DNA of 64,000 bases from Thalassobaculum fulvum (GTDB lineage: Bacteria > Pseudomonadota > Alphaproteobacteria > Thalassobaculales > Thalassobaculaceae): NCBI RefSeq assembly GCF_014652915.1, contig NZ_BMZS01000004.1, forward strand, positions 124,001 through 188,000, given 5' to 3'. A program made the position numbers and the translations under genes. Below are positions 63,068 through 64,000 of the stretch, piece after piece; the stretch's first letter is position 1; every line of letters starts with the position of its first letter. The notes beneath the pieces are model-generated. The model was not told the DNA's origin. It made no database searches and worked only from the letters and a program-made list of their open reading frames with translations.

Positions 63068-64000
63068 CTACTGCAGGGGCACCTCGTTGAAGCTGCGCAG
63101 CTTGCGGGAATGCAGCTGCTCCGGCGGCAGCGCCCGCAGCAGTTCCATGGTCCGAAACCCGATGTCCAGGTGCTGCGCCACCTGCCGACGGTAGAAGTCG
63201 TCGGCCATACCCGGCAGCTTGAGCTCGCCGTGCAGCGGCTTGTCGGAGACGCACAGCAGCGTCCCGTACGGCACCCGGAACCGGAAGCCGTTGGCGGCGA
63301 CCGTGGCGCTCTCCATGTCGAGGGCGATCGCCCGCGACAGCGACAGCGCCCGGTCCGGCTCGTGCTGCTCGCGCAGTTCCCAGTTGCGGTTGTCGGTCGA
63401 CGCCACGGTGCCGGTGCGCATGATCCGCTTCACCCCGACCGGATCGAGGCCGGTGACGTCGGCCACCGCCTGCTCCAGCGACTGCTGGACCTCGGCCAGG
63501 GCCGGGATCGGCACCCAGACCGGCAGGTCGTCGTCGAGCACGTGGTCGTCCCGATGGTAGGCGTGCGCCAGCACGTAGTCGCCGAGCCGCTGGGTGTTCC
63601 TGAGGCCGGCGCAGTGTCCCAGCATGACCCAGGCGTTCGGCCGCAGCACCGCCACGTGGTCGGTGATGGTCTTGGCGTTCGACGGCCCGACCCCGATGTT
63701 GACCATCGTCACGCCCTGGTTGTCGTCGCGGACCAGATGGTAGGCCGGCATCTGCGGGGCCCGGGACGCCGGCACCCCGACCGCCGTGCCGTCCTTGCGC
63801 AACACCCGGCCACCGGGCTCGACGAAGGCGACGTAGCCGCTGCCGGGATCGCGGACCAGCGCCTCGGCCCGCTGCACGAAGCCGTCGACGTAGACCTGGT
63901 AGTTGGTGAACAGCACGAAGTTCTGGAAGTGCTCGGGCGCCGTGCCGCAATAGTGGCGCAGGCGGTGCAGCGAGTAGTCGACCCGCGGCGCCGTGAACAG
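63068..64000 (-). CDS. amn: AMP nucleosidase, 5' part outside the window
   Basis: Amn splits AMP to adenine and ribose 5-phosphate. The visible C-terminal 310 residues include FTAPRVDYSLHRLRHYCGT, FTNYQVYVDGFV, the nucleosidase fold with NIGVGPSNAKTITDHVAVLRP and GHCAGLRNTQ, the catalytic region DMESATVAANG, and SDKPLHGELK. The frame is open to the last base of the window, so the start (about 170-180 more residues are expected) is missing. PFTAPRIDYS-like sequence near the edge is typical of full-length Amn. Confidence 0.93.
   Translation of the reverse strand: MFTAPRVDYSLHRLRHYCGTAPEHFQNFVLFTNYQVYVDGFVQRAEALVRDPGSGYVAFVEPGGRVLRKDGTAVGVPASRAPQMPAYHLVRDDNQGVTMVNIGVGPSNAKTITDHVAVLRPNAWVMLGHCAGLRNTQRLGDYVLAHAYHRDDHVLDDDLPVWVPIPALAEVQQSLEQAVADVTGLDPVGVKRIMRTGTVASTDNRNWELREQHEPDRALSLSRAIALDMESATVAANGFRFRVPYGTLLCVSDKPLHGELKLPGMADDFYRRQVAQHLDIGFRTMELLRALPPEQLHSRKLRSFNEVPLQ

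Overview
The window is 64 kb of very GC-rich DNA, packed with genes on both strands. It looks like the chromosome of an alphaproteobacterium. The evidence is the housekeeping order lepB-rnc-era-recO-parC, an RSH-type (p)ppGpp enzyme beside rpoZ, a bactofilin/M23 peptidase pair, heterotetrameric sarcosine oxidase, and the style of the transporters. A marine or soil Rhodospirillales-like organism is my best inference. No 16S gene is present to settle it. I saw no tRNA or rRNA genes, CRISPR array, prophage, IS transposase or defence island.

Layout. 1-1095: the end of a TRAP transporter large permease with an unusual coiled-coil tail. 1375-10123 (minus): core genes parC, recO, era, rnc, lepB, rsh, rpoZ and folK, many joined by 4-bp ATGA overlaps. 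10294-11664 (plus): a NYN-domain protein and a family 5 uracil-DNA glycosylase. 11661-13463 (minus): a small membrane protein, smpB and dapA. 13647-18378 (plus): a soluble lytic transglycosylase, a haloacid dehalogenase, an alpha/beta hydrolase and a threonine dehydratase-like enzyme. 18397-20311 (minus): bactofilin and M23 peptidase. 20452-22913: an unknown protein and a Tat-exported gamma-glutamyltransferase. 23015-28232 (plus): soxBDAG.

28238-34370: a CDF-like protein with a degraded metal site, a second DapA-family enzyme behind an attenuator-like hairpin, two VOC proteins, a cupredoxin/DUF4142 pair and a ferredoxin-dependent glutamate synthase-like protein. 34680-38479 (minus): a heterodimeric ABC exporter. 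38705-50993: mixed metabolism, including a TPP enzyme, quinone oxidoreductase, Fpg-like glycosylase, aspartate dehydrogenase, MFS exporter, E1 alpha-beta fusion, hydroxyacyl-CoA dehydrogenase, cobalt transporter CbtAB, thioesterase and SDR. 51154-56435 (plus): a complete dipeptide-type ABC importer. 56752-61527 (plus): a complete branched-chain amino acid type ABC importer, followed by a leucine dehydrogenase-family enzyme, a small orphan gene and a partial AMP nucleosidase running off the right edge.

Taken together, the accessory genes point to a heterotroph that scavenges peptides, amino acids and methylated amines: two importers, sarcosine oxidase, gamma-glutamyltransferase and amino acid dehydrogenases. 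The most notable non-coding signal is a family of seven nested palindromic elements built on CATTCCGG or CATCCCGG cores. All lie between genes from 29.2 kb onward. I found no clearly new multi-gene system. The best leads are the palindrome family, the TRAP-coiled-coil fusion and the CDF-like protein lacking most of its metal ligands.
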